Numbered from the stretch's first letter, positions 27,132-46,803 are shown. The stretch: DNA of 64,000 bases from Polyporus tsugae (GCA_024305745.1 JAHRBS010000008.1:620001-684000); one strand, 5' to 3'. A program made the numbers and translations. Notes: a model not told the origin generated them from the letters alone.

Positions 27132-29757
27132 TTATCGCAACACCGTCTCCGCAATCTTTTTCCAAATCTCCAGCGGGCGGTTGACGCTGCATTGGTAGTC
27201 AGTGTCCATCCAAACTTCAGACGTAACGAGTAGGACCCACATATCAGCAGTCAGAGGGAGGTTGACGTCCGCAGGATGGTTCTGCCACTCTGTCCGTCGC
27301 AAGCCACAATCAGCATCGACAACGGCGGCAATAGCATTCGCAAAAGAGACTACGTACCCTCAGGCTCGTCCTTGTTGTCGATCCCGAAGCCGAGGCGCCA
27401 GGTGATGCCCTGCACCGAGTTCGTGAGGAAGTCGGGCGGCGCGAGCGAGTTGTTCTTCAGGTGCGCCGTCTTGACCTCCGAGTCGATCGTCGAGAAGTCG
27501 GTCGACTGCCCGCCGACGGTGCCACAGTACTGCTGGGGCACCGACCTCCTCCCGCCGTACACGACCGTCTTCGCGCCCTCGAGCTTCGCCATCGTGATCT
27601 ACAGTCCCCCCCATCCGTGCGTACGTCGTGAGTACTTAACCAAATGCAAGACTGAACAAGGACAAAACTCACAGAGAAGAGCGAGCATGAGCTCGCGCAC
27701 CGCCCGTTGCCAACAATCACGACCTTCGTTGGGTCGAAGAGCGCCTCCGCAGGGGCCGCGATGTTGAACGGCTGGCACTGGTCGCTGATGTGCTGCGAGA
27801 ACGCATCCGCGCGCCCGTTGATCGTCTTCTTCACTGGGGGTTGCAGCCAGTCGTAGCCTGCCGGCATTTTGGTGTAGTTTGAGGCAAACTCCCATGCGAC
27901 AGAGTTGTAGAGCAGGAGCTGCTGTAGGTCGATGGACGAATTCTGCGCGACCGTCTGCGCCACGAGCTGTGCGAGTGGGCCCGCGCGTGCCTCGGTGTCG
28001 AGCCCCGCTTGCGGCTCCGTGGTGGACTTGGGGCCGGCGATGATGCGGTGGAGCCACTGCAGCAAAACATCAGTTTCGCATCCTCGACCACGCATGAGGA
28101 GGACGCACGTGTGCGAGGCAGATGTACCCGCCGCCGTTGTTCGAGATATCCACCACGAGCTGCGTCGCGCCCTTGTCCTTGAGTCCCTGCAAGCCCTTCA
28201 ACAGGTTGCTCTCCAGGTTAGTGAACGAGTCGCCCGAGAAGCTCCCGAGCGCGAGCACGCCCGTCTTCCCGTCGTCCAGCATGAAGAACTGCACGACGCT
28301 CGAGCTCCCCGGCTGCGGGTTCGTCGGTCGCAGTCCGGGCGGGAGCGCGATGTCGACCTGCGGCGACGTGTCGAGCATGACGTTCATCAGGTGGCGGCGC
28401 TCCTCCGCGGGGGACGGCATCGGGGCCTGGCGGAACTTGTTCGCAGGGTTCACAGTGAGGGCGCGCTTCCCCGCGGAGGCCGAGTTGTAGTAATCGACGC
28501 CGTTCGTGGCCGGCTGGGCCACGCAGTTCTTCGCGCGGTAGGACGCAGAGTCGGTGAAATTGTCACTGGAGCTGCCAGCGAAGCGCGAGCGGTAGGGAAG
28601 CTGCGAGGGCACCAGTTTGGTTCAGACCATACGTCCCGTAGGGGAGGAGGACACGTACGGTGATGGTCTCGATCTTCGAGCTGTTAGCGCGCTGGATGGT
28701 GAGGTTGACAGAGTCCGCCAGAGGGAGGGACTGCTGGGCGAATTGACCAAGGCTGTAGGTCCACCCGCTCGCACCAGAGTTGTAGCTCGAGAAGAATCTT
28801 TGAATGGTGACCATGATCAGCCACGCGCTGTCCCTTCCATATATACGACGCACCCGTTCTCGCGAGTACCAAGGCCCTGGAAGGAGCCAGCAATTTTCGC
28901 GTTCGCATCGACGGCCACCCACGGGTCATTGCCGTTGATTGCAATAACCTTTGCGCCAGCGAGCTATTTCATACATTCGTGAATTTTGGCCTAATTCAGC
29001 ACATGCAAAGGACTCACCGAGGCGAGGTGGCCTTTCAGTTCGCCAGGGAGGGCATCCTGCCAGGTCTGGACTTCGTCCTTAAACTCGGCGGTAGCGACCG
29101 TGAAAGCCTCGGGAGCGATGTATACGGATTGAAGGCCGTAGTCACCCGTGAGGAGAACCAAAGGTGTGGGAAGGTAGTTTACAAAGAGCGCTTCACATCA
29201 AACCGCGAGTCAATATCCGCAAGTTCTAGAGAGAGGCAGAGTCACGCACAATCGTAGCAGTAGTTGATGTACACGCAGTGACCGTCGTTGAGGCGCTTCA
29301 GCGTGCGCGAGACATCGATATGGAGGTCGTAGTCGCTCGCGTACGTCTGGTGCTGGATGCGCGCGAGGTCCTTGAGCAGATCCTCATGCACGTCAAGGGT
29401 GAACGGCCAGGGCGCGAGCCTCTGGTAGTTGACCGACGTATGAAACGCGAGCGTTTTGTTCACGACATCGATGATCTGTCGCAAGGATTTGTAGAGTGAG
29501 CGAGTATGTACATCATCTCTGATTGTATGAAAGATGAAGGAGGAAACACTCACGTTCGCCTTGACAGTCTCGTCCACGGGGAACGACTGGTAGCACGCGC
29601 GAACATCCGAGGGCGACACCCACGCCTTACCGCCAATCGTAGCGCAGGGGTCTACCGCGCGCTCTTCGGGTCCATGCCCGTCTACGAGGTCCGCGCTCGC
29701 GAACTTGACCGACGCGAGGACGGTCGAAAGGAGGGTGAGGAAGCGACCCGCAATCAT
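27132..29757 (-). CDS. Secreted S41-family peptidase, CPAF-like
   Basis: Ten exons, 29757-29554, 29475-29250, 29190-29018, 28963-28854, 28797-28659, 28600-28109, 28056-27673, 27598-27358, 27289-27241 and 27186-27132, join in frame to 690 aa. A signal peptide, MIAGRFLTLLSTVLASVKFA, is followed by an N-terminal domain with LKRLNDGHC (candidate catalytic His near residue 133). A PDZ-like segment follows (AGAKVIAINGNDPWVAVDAN). The S41 core contains LVVDISNNGGGYICLAHW and the nucleophile region NGRCASSCSLFSITMAKLEG near residues 565-582. The tail VNRPLEIWKKIAETVL is typical of fungal CPAF-like peptidases. Likely extracellular or vacuolar. Divergent from PRI1 with 1.3 kb between starts. The substrate is unknown. 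Confidence 0.88.
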
Positions 29758-31054
29758 CGTGACCGACGCAGATACCACTGAGCTTCACTGCAAGCGAGGT
29801 GTGCCGATAAGGGCCGCGGGAATGCGGGAAGGCGAGAGGCAAGGGATCCCCATCCTCCTCCACGTTCCTTATATCGTCTTCTGTTGCACGGGAGAGGTGG
29901 TACATAGTGACGCGCCGCGCGCGTGATGGGGATGATGTATCCATTCCCAAGCCGAAGCCTTTGACGGTGAGTCGTGACAGCATGTGATCGCGTTCTTGCA
30001 TGGTGACGACGGGTGCGCCAAGAAGAAAATGCTTCTCTACGGCTGCTCAATTCTTCCAGGTCAGTTCACTTCGCCCAAAAGTCGTCCTCAGGCTGCTCGT
30101 AGCCGACCGATGGTGGCGATGCCCTTGCTGACGTCCGTGACCGGTCAGAATGCATCTCGCGAGCTCTTGTCCCGCCGCAATGTCCGCTCCCCTTCCCGGT
30201 AGATGCATGTACTGCAATATAACAACTTGAGGAAATAGGCATGCCGCACTCAGTTAGCTTCAGCTGGTCCAGGTCGCATCCGACCGAGTATCAGGTAGTA
30301 TCAATGCGGAGCTCGATGATCTCCGACAATGCCAAGCCGATGCGGGCGTTGGCGAAGCGTTGGTCCCATCGAGCACGACATTCCGCAATAATAATCATGC
30401 CCTGATCATGCCTCGGGAATACTGTACCGACAGTAGTCAGAGGCTCGAGTCTTTGTACGTCGTGCTCACACAATATATCGCGGCTATATCGGTCTGCGCT
30501 GGTGACAGACGGCCTGAATGTGGACGCTTGGTCCTGTGGCTTCATAAGAACTTGCTTGAGTGCTCGGAGGGTAAAGATCTTCCTCGGCATTGGTCGGAAA
30601 TTGCATGGAGGAAGGCGAAAGTATCGGAAAAGTAGACGGCGACGTGGGTCATGGGGACAAGCGACAGCAGATATCGGAAGAATACGCACAGCCTTTCGTA
30701 AGTAAGAACTGCGCTACCACTGGCGATAAGCAAGTAACAGAGGAAGCCGCGGGCCCGGAGGTGTGGGGACTGTTTGCGGACGTTAACGTTGAGAGGGGAG
30801 CAAATTCGAACGGGACGACGAGTTCACGCGTCCCTAAACTTCGAAGTAACGAGGTGTGACCAACGCGAGCGCCCACTCGCGTTACGTCACAACGTGACGC
30901 AACGCGTTTGTGCACCACACCCGGCGGCCCTCTAGATCTCTGGCGCACCGTCAGTTCGTAGCTTCCATCCTCCCATCCACCAATTCCACCCTCCGTCGTC
31001 CTCCTTTACCTCCTCATATATTCCCATCTTATCCAGTATAAGATTGGTGACGCC
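29758..31054. other. Divergent intergenic region between S41 peptidase and PRI1
   Basis: About 1.3 kb holding both promoters. A minus-strand frame at about 30291-30590 has a fairly protein-like end (MIIIAECRARWDQRFANAR) but no recognisable family or splice context, so it is not called. The PRI1 leader near 30960-31050 is pyrimidine-rich. Confidence 0.4.
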
Positions 31055-32868
31055 ATGGCAAACAATGATAAGCAGCAAGTCGAGCCTGTGACCCCCGAAA
31101 TCATGCTCGCCTTCTACCGGAGACTGTACCCCTTCAAGTCCATCTTCTCCTGGCTCAACCACGAGCACGCTCCAACCAAGATGTTCACAAACCGCGAGTT
31201 CGCATTCACGCTCCAGGGAGACGTCTATCTACGGTACAACTCCTTCGCGAACGCCGAAGAGCTCAAGAAGCAGGTCTGCAGCTACAATCCCACCCGTTTC
31301 GAGATCGGCCCCGTCTACAGCGCACGGGTGAGTGCTTGTCCAGATTTCGTGTCCTCTGCTGTGGATTCCTCAAGCCCCGAGTAGCCGAGAGACAGGAAGA
31401 CCGTCCGCCCCGCCGCGTTCTCGCCCCAGCTCCGCGAGCTCGTGTTCGATATCGACATGACCGACTACGACCCCATCCGTACTTGCTGCTCCGCCGCCGA
31501 CATCTGCCGCCGCTGCTGGGCATTCATAGCCGTCGCCGTCCGCGTCCTCGACCGCGCGATCCGCGACCAGTTCGGGTACCACCACCTGCTCTGGGTGTAC
31601 TCGGGCCGACGTGGGATCCACCTATGGGTGAGCGACAGGGAGGCGTTGGAGCTCACGGACGACCAGAGGAGGGCGCTGGTTGGGTGGCTGACGGTGATAC
31701 ATGGCGGGAAGGATATGCATAAGAAGGTGAACGTGAGGACGGGGGGAAAGCTGCCACCGAGCATTTTGTGAGTCCTGTCCCACTTTCGCTATCGAGGGGA
31801 TTTGTAGAGGCTAAGATGGCTTGGGGGAGATAGGCAGGTGTACAAGATGCTAGAGCCAGTGTTCCACAAGGTTATTCTGGAGGACCAGAACGTCTTCGCG
31901 TCGGAGGAGGGCTGGAAGGCGCTCCTCCATCTTATCCCCGACAATGACGTCAGAAACAACCTGGAAGAGAAGTGGGAGGACAAACATGGCAGGTCGTCGG
32001 AGCGCAAGTGGGAGGACTTCATGGACGAGATCGAAAGGGACAAGAAGTCGAAGTCGGTACGTGTGGTTGTTGCATTGCCCTGCGAGCCTATGCGAGGACG
32101 GTGGAAGTGGCACTCCTGGAATACTGCGGTTCCACCATCCCGGGAGTCCCGCTTTCCTGGTTGACGCAACTGCGTACCTTTACTCCCATCTGCCAACCTG
32201 ATTGCGTTTGGTTGTTGGCTCGTTCACTGTTAGGCGGCGGCAGATGATGCGTGCGTCGTGGTGCGGAGAAGTAGACCTCGGCCGAGTGTGAAAAAAATAA
32301 TGGAGATCCGGTACACCGGGCGGGTTCTACTACCACAGTTCTCGTCACAACGCATATTTGTTGCTTATGTTGCTTTCTTCAGACCCTGAAAGCCGCGAAG
32401 GAGGACATCATCATACAGTACACCTACCCGCGACTTGACGCGGAGGTCTCGAAACGCCGCAACCACTTGCTGAAGGCGCCGTTCTGCATCCATCCGAAGA
32501 CAGGGCGGGTATGTGTGCCCGTTGACCCGCGCACGATCGACAGCTTCGACCCAAAGAAGGTGCCAACTGTCCACCAGCTCCTGCACGAACTGGACAAGAT
32601 CGCGCCCAGTGCCAATGCCGGCGAGCCGAGCGAGGGTGGGCCAGCGGGCACGGAACACCATGCCGACTGGGAACGGACGTCGCTGAAGTCGTATGTCGAC
32701 ATGTTGGACAAGCACGTCATGGGCCTGATGGAGGAGACGCGGAAGGTGAAGCAGAAGATGGGTGAGTGCTTGCTTATTCGCTGAGCGGGTTGGCGCTCGC
32801 CGCTCGCCTCCGAAAGATCGGACTGAATGACTATGGCTGACGACTCATTTGCAGACTTGTCATGGTGA
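31055..32868 (+). CDS. PRI1: DNA primase small (catalytic) subunit
   Basis: Makes the RNA primers for replication within the DNA polymerase alpha-primase complex in the nucleus. Five exons, 31055-31327, 31385-31767, 31834-32056, 32383-32761 and 32855-32868, join in frame to 423 aa, the usual length. Family blocks in order: FYRRLYPFKSIFSWLN, NREFAFTLQGDVYLRYNSF, the catalytic Asp pair in ELVFDIDMTDYD, the zinc-binding CCSAADICRRCW, the basic motif SGRRGIHLWVSD, IQYTYPRLDAEVSK, and LLKAPFCIHPKTGRVCVPVD. The last exon is only 14 nt and adds the end KQKMDLSW. Intron 3 is 326 nt, long beside its neighbours (57-93 nt). Confidence 0.94.
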
Positions 32869-33766
32869 ATCCGGGGTGACTTGTCACGGTCGGGTCGGTG
32901 TAGATTATGTGTCTGTATACTATGCTCTGTGGTGCTTTGTGTATCGTTACCTGGCTGCTCCTCATGGACCTGCACCTCTCGTGGCTCTGCCCTTTAGAAT
33001 ATTGATGTGGACGCGTGCGGTCACATGTGACTGAACGCGACTGCGACGCGACGCGTCCACCGTTCTCTTCAGACCCCCTATCAGGATTTCGCAGATTTAC
33101 GAAGCATGTTCAACTGCCAGAAAACAATCCGCAAAACTTTGCGCCTTCTGGCAGCATAGTATTATTATGTTAGTCAAATTCTTGCGTTTTGAAAAGGTCC
33201 GGGAGCATTTTGATGGACCACGTGCATGGCTACACATCGATTGGTTCTCCCAGGCTCAGCTGTCCATGTCAATGTTCATGCGACCATCTTCCTTCGCTCC
33301 GACATGTTCTGTGGCTTTGTCTGTGTTCCTCTGCCGTTGCCAGTTGAAGGAGTAAAATAGAGTAAAATGCTATATTGCATCGCGTGGGGCCTGAACTTAG
33401 CTTGACATTCGTGGAATCGAATCGCGATCCGTGCCGATGGGGCCGGAGGCGGCAAGCGCTTCACAAGCGGCCTTAGACCGGGACCGCGCTGCTCCTCGTC
33501 TCTGACTCTGCACCGCGACGTCCTAGCAAGGACTAGACGAACCCGACGCGACCCAAGCGAGTCAGTAGTGGTAGAGTCACGGTAGGTATATCTTGCGAGT
33601 TCCTTCCTCCTGAGGCTCCTTCGCAAAAACCGCTCACCTCGAGATCCTCCGCTTCCCAGATCCCTCGACAACTCTCAAGCTACAAGCTTCAAGAGCAAAC
33701 CTGCTGGGCTTGCAATCTCACCTTCCTTTGGTCGATATAGGTGTGAAACCGGCAGTCAACAACTCG
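32869..33766. other. Intergenic, 898 bp
   Basis: Lies between PRI1 and the ABC transporter, both on the plus strand. Contains a tRNA-like fossil (listed separately) and a leader rich in CCT and CTC before the ABC start. No protein gene seen. Confidence 0.45.
33404..33495 (-). other. tRNA-like fossil (A-box- and B-box-like segments)
   Basis: On the minus strand GGTCTAAGGC (33479-33470), matching the D-loop of type-II tRNAs, is followed about 46 nt later by GATTCGATTCC (33423-33413), a B-box-like T-loop. Between them is a perfect small hairpin, CGCTT-GTG-AAGCG. The T-stem does not pair well and no acceptor stem was found, so a working tRNA is unlikely. A decayed type-II tRNA or the head of a tRNA-derived SINE would fit. 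Confidence 0.3.
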
Positions 33767-41006
<7,240 letters not shown>

Positions 41007-41265
41007 ACTTGTTGAGGCTGTTGTAGCTGTGGTAGATATGTAGATCGAAATAGACCAGACGAGGACGAGGAGGTTGCTGAGTGATGATAGGGGGAGTCGG
41101 AAGCGACAGTGGAATGAGGGTCCGAGGCTCGGCGCTCCGCTCAGCTTGCCGTTCCGAGAGGGGCTCGCCGATGTGCCTGGATACATACGATGTCGAGCGC
41201 AGCCCACTCTGTCCCCCACTCTGATCATCGCATCGTTCATCTCCGTCCGGAGTCGTGTGTCGGAC

Positions 41266-41985
41266 ATGGCTAACGACGGACCGTCCACGGAGTCGACGCT
41301 CATCTTCGCATTTCTTGTCGCTTTCTTGGGCATCTTCGCGCTCGGCGTGACAGGAGGGATCGCTTGGCCACGCATTCGGAGGTCGCTTGCAACGCGGTTC
41401 GGGATCTTTCAAACCCACGAGGAAGTTGCCTTGGCGCAAATCGGCCACCAGCCAATGCCGCAGCTGTGGGACGTGTGCGTGCGGGATGTTGTGAAGAGTA
41501 CGGGGGCGCCGGAGTGCGCATGGGAGCACCTGCGAGCAAGTATCCCTCCCCTATCACGTCTCTGAGCACTCGGAATTACCAGCATCTCGCAGCCGTTGGC
41601 ATTCCGTGTCAGTTCAGCGGACAGCCCCAGTTCCGCTGGAACGTCCAAGCATGGGAAGCGGGGGAAGTGGGGAAAGTGGAAGTCCAGGTGCGTGCTCGCC
41701 CAGCGCCATTCTGTGGCTGGCTTCTCGCTCACACGTTCTGGACCACTGCCGCATGGCTCTCGCTCTTCCAATCCAACACACAGATGTTTTTTCTGGAAAA
41801 GGAGAAGAAGGGACCCTGCGGCGACGGAAGACACCATTGTGCAAGATGGCCGCGATGGCAGCGTCGCAGTGGTCATTGTCATGCCCTCGTGTCCTTGCCC
41901 CTTCGATATTAGGGACAATCCTCGACGCTGCGAGTACGCTTTGGGGCTCGCGCAAGTCCGCTGCAGTGGTCAAGATCTCTCATGA
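41266..41985 (+). CDS. Small single-pass membrane protein, second member of the 20.4-kb type
   Basis: Exons 41266-41535, 41593-41687 and 41784-41985 give about 188 aa. One transmembrane helix (FAFLVAFLGIFALGVTGGIA, about residues 14-33) is followed by a basic segment, WPRIRRSLATRFG. Exon 1 ends WEHLR and exon 2 opens PLAFRVSSADSP; the first intron uses a GC donor (GCAAGT). The second intron is 96 nt and in frame, so retention would add 32 residues. The C-terminal block VAVVIVMPSCPCPF parallels VQLAVTVSMPSPQ of the other gene. Function unknown. It sits 260 bp after the ABC transporter stop on the same strand. Confidence 0.6.
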
Positions 41986-42419
41986 CATATGATATATCCC
42001 GCGACAGTCGATGACATTCGGGCATCGCGATGATTCTACATTCTATCTCGTCCAGCCCTCCGTGTATTATATTTGCGACTTCAGTGCTCTGCGTATCCAT
42101 ACAGGTCATTCATTCTCTTCCGAGTCCTTGCTTCTAACTTCCGCGTCCAGCCCACCCTCGCGTTCTCGCCAGCCACGCCGCCCGTGCTGCACATAATACC
42201 ACTAACTCTAGACCGTTCGGAGAACATCAACGTGCAACGCCCGACGGCGTACCTTAGCTGCCTAGACCCCCTGGAAGGCGGCTGTCCTTCCCACTCCACC
42301 ATGCATGTTCCCAATGTTCCCAATCATCAGCACGTCGCCTACCCCCCGCCTCTCATTGGCTCTATTATTACAGGTACGTCCTGACACGAGTAGTGGAGCT
42401 GACCTAGCCGGCCACCCAG
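41986..42419. other. Intergenic, no gene seen
   Basis: 434 bp, 3' flank of the membrane-protein gene. Open frames are short. Confidence 0.4.
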
Positions 42420-44280
42420 CGCGATTGAATGCCTTGGCTCCTTGCACCGGCACCAGGTGTTCGCATCGACGGGGAAAATTGTAGACCCTGGTCAGCCTCG
42501 TTGGCATTGTGGCACCTTCTAGGGCGGATTGCTGATCTCTCACCTCTCCCAGCCCGACATGCCATTGTTCGAGAATAGGCAGGTCTCGCAAAGTAGGCTT
42601 ACATCCACCGCACCCTGGTATACGGCATCCCTGAAGATCACGGGCTGCAGTGTGCAGGCGATTGTCGTCTGGCCACACCTTTGCCCGATTAGGGGGCGGC
42701 GAGCATCCAAGCAAGGTAAGTGCTGCGACACGCCTTGATACGCCTGATGGAACTGGACGAGCGGCCGTGCTTCTTCGCGGTCATTTGCTTACAGAGCTTC
42801 TATCGCCCCGGTATCACCATGGAAATATTGCGTGTCAGAGGACCAGAGGCTGCCTAATACGTCCGAGCCCAACTGCGAGGATCTGCTGCACAATCGTGCG
42901 TTCGGTATGCTATCGCGCACCCATCTGTATGGGAATTCTCCTGCCGCCTTCTGCCCTGCGCTCAGTCTAATGCCTTGCAATGCGCCATCATCCATGACAC
43001 GTCCAGAAGGCTCGCAAGAACACGTTGGCCAGAGTTCTCACACATCCCCCGCTGCCGATAGCTCACATGCACCACTCTCCAGAGCTTGGGGAGCACTTCC
43101 CCGCTCGCGAGGTCGTCCTCGTGCCTCAAACGTCCATCTGAAGATCATATCGTTCGCCTTCGTCCTGCCTCATTGCAGCGTCTTCTTACGTTCACCGTCC
43201 GACCGCGAGACGCAGGCACGGGCGCAATGATATCCCCAGTCTCGGCTTCTCGGATTCCTACCTCACATTGGCATCCCCTTCTTGCCGATGACAATATGGG
43301 CGCCACGTACCCGTCGTGGCTGTCTCGCTGCCAATGGGGGTACGATTCGCCAAACAAGCTACCGCATGGGTGTTTGCGCGCTGTATACCGTAATGCTGAG
43401 ACCATCTGCCAGTAGCTTCGGTGGATGGGGAAAGAGGAACAGAATGTAAAAGTACGCAAATTTTCCACGTCTGGGCAAAACGAGGTGTAACTTCCTGATC
43501 AGGAATTCTGCTCTACCAGGCGTTGTGGCCAGGATCTTCGGGTGAAGGACAAATCTGCACAGTGTGTATCTCTTGTGGCGTTTGCCTCCTTTTTCAGCAT
43601 CCCCTGTGCTGGTACGTGTTTCCTCAGATCAGGCTACCTCGGAAAAATCTCAAAGTCGCCGCGTTTTAGGCTGTACTTTATGACGCCGTACAGGGGTCTG
43701 GAGACAGTCGAGAACCTGCGCACGCTGCTGCTTTTGCGCGATCCACAAGCCCGGAAAGGACATTCTCGCCCCCGGCACACGACGCACCCCCGTCGCTCCG
43801 ACTCGCACCCGCGTACGTCTTCCTCCCAGAACGGCCGGACGACGAGCATCCGTTGGCACATGACGTCCTCGTTGTCCGTCCACACGTGAGAATGGAGCGT
43901 TTCGCTGGCGTCCTGCGCGGCTTGGCGCGTCTCGTTGGTCTCGGCAACCCTTTTCCAGTCGACTAGCGTTCCGCAGGACGACGATCCAGAGAATACCCGT
44001 CGCTTCTTTGTGCGACGTCGGCGGAATGCTGGCGCTGCTTCTTCATTCTCTGATCCTTGTCTTCTCGGACTCCCGAGCCCTCTCTGGACCGCACACACGG
44101 CGCGCTTTGTTCCCGCCAGCCTGAGCAGATTGCATGGCATTGGAGCGGATCTAGCCCTCAGCTCCGCGTCCTTTTTTCGCTTCGCCGTGAGGTCGCATCG
44201 TTGCGCACGTTCTCGCCCCAGAGCACAAGGTCGGGGAATAGAGCTACGAAGCCCTGCGTGAGCTTCTCTTGAGGATTCCA
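42420..44280 (+). pseudogene. Decayed protein-coding gene, family not recognised
   Basis: One plus-strand frame reads about 110 codons from 42737 with natural composition: RLMELDERPCFF, YRPGITMEILRVRGPEA, a stop at 42855-42857, then YVRAQLRGSAAQ, VRYAIAHPSVWEF, CAIIHDTSRRLARTRWPEF and a stop at 43059-43061. After a frameshift GEHFPAREVVLVPQTS continues. From about 43800, AYVFLPERPDDEHPLAHDVL and MERFAGVLRGLARLVGLGNP run to a stop at 43964-43966; later, VPQDDDPENTRRFFVRRRRN lies in another frame. Scattered stops and shifts with otherwise protein-like sequence suggest a once-functional gene. Splice-site rescue was not found. Identity unknown. Confidence 0.45.
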
Positions 44281-46803
44281 TCACGGGGAAATCTGCCAAA
44301 TGGATCCTATCTAGCATAGAGATAGGGCGGAATTGTTGAGTGGGGCGGTCGTCGTTCTGGATTCCCTGCTCCCTCGAGCTATCATTTGCAAGTGTGGCCA
44401 GGACGCGTAGCCGCTGGCCGGCTGCTCTACTTGTGCCCATTATGTGAGCAATCGCGCACGCGCCGCGGTAGCTTACGCTCATGTGCATCAGCCTTCCGTC
44501 CTTCTATCTGTTCTAGACGTGCAAAGCATTCGTGAGTATGAGGAAGACGACTCGGGCGAGAACGCTGGCGTCTTCAGTTGAACTGCATGCGGGCGTTAGG
44601 TTGGTTCGCCTCTCTCGTGAACTTGGACGGGATGGTGGAAAACCACCCACATTCTCATCAGACTTCAGCCTATCAAGCGCTATCGACCTTCGATTCGAGC
44701 CCTCGAACGACGACGTCAAGTGATCCCTGGCGCGATCGAGTCCAGAGCCGTCGGCCGTAGGTCCATGTGTACCCCGCTCGGGTGCCCGTGCTGGCGGGTG
44801 CGGTGCGAGTGTCCCGACGGGATTATACGTCCGAGTCACCTCTGACGTCCAGCGAATGAACCAAGGCCATTCCAGTCCGCAAGTACTTGTCGTATGCTAG
44901 TGTTCGATCGCCTTGTGACGACTTGCTTGTGCGACGCTGATCTGATTGTGTATCTAGTGATCGTGCGCTCAACAATGCTCTCAAGACTCGAGAACAGCGT
45001 GAACCCGACGGCACACCTAATGTGTGCCCCAGTGGCGGCGGGCTACAAAATTCAGAAAGGATTGTAGACCCTTGTGTCCATTGCATGAAGCTTAGGGAGC
45101 GAATTCAGTGGAGGTGAGCGGGCGGTAATATTAATGGCGCTGGCCGGGAGCGGGGCCAAGTGAGGTTCGAATCGGCTGCACTGGGCGTCGAACGAGGGTT
45201 GGTTTTTCGTGACGTTTAACTCGCAGGCCAAACCCAGTTTCACCAACCGCACATTATCAGGATACGTACCCGTAGCCTGTTACGTATGGAAGGAGCCGAG
45301 AGGCTTGCCGCTTATCGACCGCCCTCAACGTCAGTAGGTTCGCATCCAACAGAACCCCATTACTCAATGTCTGACATCCCATGGGGATCTATCCCTCCAT
45401 CTCCCTTCATATATTGCTTGATGTGTTTTCGCTGCAACATAAACATGACTAAAAAGTGAGAGGGAGGGATTGGGGGCCTCGGGATGCACAAACTTACTTG
45501 CTCGACAAAATGGACTTGGAATGGGGCCTGACGGGTTGTACGCTCCGTCATACGAGTCTCGACGTCCGTGATGGACTATGGAAGACAAACCTGATAGCAA
45601 CAAAGGTGAGTTCGCCTTGTGGATGTGGATCAGGAAGTTGGAGCTGTCCCACTCGTCTGAGTCGTCCTCAGTGGCGCACTCGGCGTTCGGGCGATATCTT
45701 CCGCGTAAAAGTTTAACATAGCACGCCCTGGACAATAATGCAACGATCAGCAAAGGCCGAGTGAGTCTTGGTGGCTCTTGGTAAGTAGTGGCATAGTTAT
45801 GTGCGATACTTACATAAATGCTTGCACATGTCATGGGCGGAGTGGAGCGCCTCCATTGCCAATAGCCAATCGCGCCCCGACGGCCGTCGGGGGTCGAGAC
45901 CGCGCCCTCGACACGCCAATTTGTGGGCGGGGCTGTGGAGAATGATCGGGCGTCGGCTAAGCAATAAGCAACGCGCAGCGCGCCCGCCTCGCGGGTAACT
46001 CGATCACTGCACGATCCCGTCCTCGTTCAGGATCTCGGGCCCGGGTTCCGAGTGCGTACCTCGTGCTGATCAACACCAATGCTGTTGGATGGAGTGCGCA
46101 GGCCCACTCTCCAGCTGCAGGACGGCCGCGGTTCAGGTTCACAGCGAAGTGAGGCACGAGTGGCGACTGGCGGGCGGCAGAGGAAGTCGAACGGCTCGGG
46201 GTACCAGTGGAGCGTGGCGTCCTTTGCGCCAAGCTTCGCGAACTTCGAGCTCCCCATGGGGGGGGCGTGGTCGCGAGAGAGTCGTGATAGTGTCGTAATG
46301 CATACATGTGCGTGACCCCCCGCGCGCAAGCGGAATTCCGTCCTGACCGGGCCAGGTCGCACAAAAACGTTTCTTTCCATCGAATGATGAGAAAAACGGG
46401 GGAAGGATTGACCGCGCGGTGAGATACTTAGTATGTCCGACTGGGACAGCAGGCCTCGCGGCCTTGTGGGGGTACTGTCCGACGACATGTCATCGGGACA
46501 GCATTTGGATGAACGTTGTGTGGCCATGGGACTTGTTGCATTCGGCATCTCGAGACTCGAGTACAGGAATACAGTCCTCCCCTCCCATCCCTTCTAAGTT
46601 CTTTCCGCAGACGGTCTAGCGGCGTTCGTTGCTTCTTCTCCCCTAGTTCCGACGACGCTCTAGCGTTACTTTCCGGCAAGCCACAGCTCGTGCTCACCGC
46701 CCCATCCATCCCTGTAAGCAAAGAGAAACAGCCACCGATAGGGCAGTAGTCAGCGTTTCGTTTCCATTCCGCATTCGCCCGCCAGCAGCTGGACTCTTCA
46801 CAA
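44281..46803. other. Intergenic, 2.5 kb, no supported gene
   Basis: Open frames reach 156 codons on the minus strand (45364-45834) but resemble nothing and lack a convincing gene structure. A B-box-like GGTTCGAATCG at about 45162 has no matching stems. May be more decayed sequence. Confidence 0.35.

Noticed and set aside
30291..30689. Minus-strand frame between S41 peptidase and PRI1
   Set aside because: The last 30 residues look protein-like but there is no family match and no gene structure.
43634..44488. 285-codon minus-strand frame opposite the decayed gene
   Set aside because: The plus strand reads more naturally there; the minus frame is Arg/Ser-rich shadow.
45150..45180. B-box-like GGTTCGAATCG
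   Set aside because: The flanking T-stem does not pair and no A-box is found.
45364..45834. 156-codon minus-strand frame
   Set aside because: No recognised motif and no splice partners. Could be real but cannot be supported.
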